Below are positions 6,174 to 6,849 of a stretch of 6,849 nucleotides of DNA, one piece after another. The notes beneath the pieces were generated by a model. It had not been told where the DNA came from and made no database searches. It saw nothing but the letters and a program-made list of their open reading frames with translations. Source of the DNA: JBKPFU01 sp046728975. GTDB taxonomy: Bacteria > Actinomycetota > Thermoleophilia > Gaiellales > Gaiellaceae. The number at the start of each line of letters is the position of its first letter. The stretch's first letter is position 1. The stretch spans positions 1 to 6,849 of the forward strand of contig JBKPFU010000166.1 in the NCBI GenBank assembly GCA_046728975.1, written 5' to 3'. The position numbers and the translations under genes were made by a program.

Positions 6174-6625
6174 TGGAACCGCGGATTCGCGTCTCGGCGA
6201 TCCTGCGCTGGCACGAGCGCGTCCTGCTATGCCGGCACGAGAAGGGCGACAAGCAGTACTGGCTCCTGCCGGGCGGAGGCGTCAACTCGGGAGAGAGCCT
6301 CGTCGACGCGCTTCGTCGGGAGCTCGCCGAAGAGGTCGGAGTCGGCGAGGACGTCGCCGTCGAGGGGCCGGTCGCGATCGTCGACTCGATCGCGCCGGTG
6401 AAGAGCTTCGCGGCCAAGCACGTCGTCCACATCATCTTCGCCGGCGATCTCGGCCGCAGGTCGCTAGAGACCGTCACCTCCCGGGATGCGGCCGTGCGGG
6501 GTCACCGGCTGTTCGGCGTCGACGAGCTGGACGACGTCGTCCTGCATCCGCCGATCCAGCGCTTTCTCCAGCGCTGGCGGCCGGGCGACCCCGTCGTCTA
6601 CCTCGGCGCCCTCTGGGCTCCATGA
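6173..6625 (+). CDS. Nudix hydrolase, substrate unknown
   Basis: 150-residue Nudix-fold enzyme, which would cleave a nucleoside diphosphate linked to some group X. The box GX5EX7REUXEEXGU is complete at residues 35-57, including Glu41, Arg49-Glu50 and Glu53-Glu54 that bind the metal ions. It is preceded by the common QYWLLPGGGV phrase. The C-terminal 50 residues hold a moderately conserved region (LFGVDELDDVVLHPP, then VVYLGALW) without a recognisable substrate-specificity motif. The ATG at 6173 overlaps the dut stop as TGATG. Next to dUTPase, a nucleotide-pool cleaning role (MutT-like) is plausible but unproven; ADP-ribose or other substrates are equally possible. This appears to be the last gene of the operon. 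Confidence 0.9.
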   Translation: MEPRIRVSAILRWHERVLLCRHEKGDKQYWLLPGGGVNSGESLVDALRRELAEEVGVGEDVAVEGPVAIVDSIAPVKSFAAKHVVHIIFAGDLGRRSLETVTSRDAAVRGHRLFGVDELDDVVLHPPIQRFLQRWRPGDPVVYLGALWAP

Positions 6626-6696
6626 CCGGGCGGCGCGGACGAGAGGGTCGACCACCGCACTAAACAAACGGCGGGTGAGGGAGACTCATCTAGTAG
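6626..6696 (+). other. intergenic gap between the operon and the sigma-factor-like gene
   Basis: 71 bases, the only sizeable non-coding gap in the window. The right half (about 6660-6696) is less GC-rich than its surroundings, as expected for a promoter/leader region. I could not match a convincing -35/-10 pair or an ECF-type GGAAC/CGTC pair, and there is no hairpin with a T-run to serve as terminator. GAGGGAG around 6677-6683 is a purine-rich candidate Shine-Dalgarno, but it lies about 13 bases from the next GTG start. Confidence 0.5.
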
Positions 6697-6701
6697 GTGA
6701 G
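6685..6701 (+). promoter_or_regulatory. small inverted repeat over the start codon of the sigma-factor-like gene
   Basis: CTCATC (6685-6690) can pair with GGTGAG (6696-6701) across a 5-base loop TAGTA; five Watson-Crick pairs and one G-U. The right arm contains the GTG start at 6697. It could partly hide the start codon in mRNA or be a DNA operator, but a stem this short can arise by chance. Confidence 0.22.
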
Positions 6702-6849
6702 ACGGAAGCACGCGACGCTGTCGCAGCTCGAAGCGCTGTACCGATCGCGTTTCGCGCACTTCGTGCGCGTCGCCGCAGCGATCTGTAGCGATACAGACCG
6801 CGGCCGCGATGCCGTGCAGGCGGCATTCGTCACCGCCGTTCGTGAACGG
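6697..6849 (+). CDS. probable ECF-type RNA polymerase sigma factor, N-terminal 51 codons, cut by the window end
   Basis: The visible 51 residues begin MRRKHATLSQLEALYRSR and continue FAHFVRVAAAICSD, then DRGRDAVQAAFVTAVRER. This is the pattern of sigma-70 region 2 in ECF factors: an LY..R...F..A..I...D helix, then a D.A...F..A...R helix as in the common AEDAVQEAF..A. The frame is fixed because TAGTAG at 6691-6696 directly precedes the GTG, so no upstream in-frame start is possible. The usual acidic E/D-D pair before AVQ is partly replaced (GRDAVQ). The DNA-binding region 4 lies beyond the window. It is separated from the Nudix gene by 71 bases and is probably a new transcription unit. A region-2-like regulator other than a working sigma factor remains possible. 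Confidence 0.6.
   Translation, partial: MRRKHATLSQLEALYRSRFAHFVRVAAAICSDTDRGRDAVQAAFVTAVRER

Noticed and set aside
6622..6663. 13-codon ORF whose ATG overlaps the Nudix stop as ATGA
   Set aside because: It copies the coupling pattern of the operon, but the peptide is short, Arg/Gly/Pro-rich and typical of random high-GC sequence; no ribosome binding site or homology is apparent.
6674..6701. Direct repeat GGTGAG at 6674 and 6696 as a possible regulator site
   Set aside because: Only six bases long, 22 bases apart; part of purine-rich leader sequence and not distinguishable from chance.
6753..6769. Inverted repeat with 7-bp arms (CGCGCAC / GTGCGCG) around TTC
   Set aside because: Lies inside the sigma-factor-like coding region, is made of common GC-rich codons and has no T-run, so it is not a terminator; probably chance.
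6782..6797. Perfect 6-bp inverted repeat TCTGTA / TACAGA with a 4-base loop
   Set aside because: Located within the coding frame of the sigma-factor-like gene, far from any start; no second copy seen in the window to support an operator.

Overview
The window is one strand of a very GC-rich genome packed with eight co-directional housekeeping genes that touch or overlap, followed by a short gap and the start of another gene. GC content, frequent GTG starts and the order miaB–miaA–dapF–hflX (a conserved actinobacterial neighbourhood) point to an actinobacterium. The wording of DapF, MiaA and the DapL-type aminotransferase resembles what I remember from the deep-branching class Thermoleophilia (Gaiella/Solirubrobacter relatives). 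That placement is inference from memory, not a database result.

Layout, all on the + strand: 3' part of miaB (2-862); an MptpB-like protein tyrosine phosphatase (863-1609); miaA (about 1602-2510); dapF (2452-3234); a DapL-type LL-diaminopimelate aminotransferase (3257-4435); hflX (4432-5742); dut (5739-6173); a Nudix hydrolase (6173-6625); a 71-base gap; and the 5' end of a probable ECF sigma factor (6697 to the window end). Three junctions overlap by 4 bases or 1 base as GTGA or TGATG (dapL/hflX, hflX/dut, dut/Nudix), so the block reads as one translationally coupled operon. I see no promoter, terminator, RNA gene, mobile element or CRISPR array.

The genes fall into four themes. MiaA and MiaB act in sequence on adenosine 37 of tRNA. 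DapL and DapF are the last two steps of the aminotransferase route to meso-diaminopimelate for lysine and peptidoglycan. HflX is a ribosome-associated GTPase. Dut and the Nudix enzyme hydrolyse nucleotides or related diphosphates. The phosphatase is the one gene without an obvious link to these themes.

Two things stand out. First, the DapF homologue has serine at both positions where the family has its catalytic cysteines (Ser71 and Ser200), although the rest of the active-site framework is intact. Second, the dapF–dapL junction carries a 26-bp tandem duplication. It duplicates an ancestral-looking GTGA stop/start overlap and leaves a 9-codon minicistron between dapF and dapL, whose own stop overlaps the dapL start.
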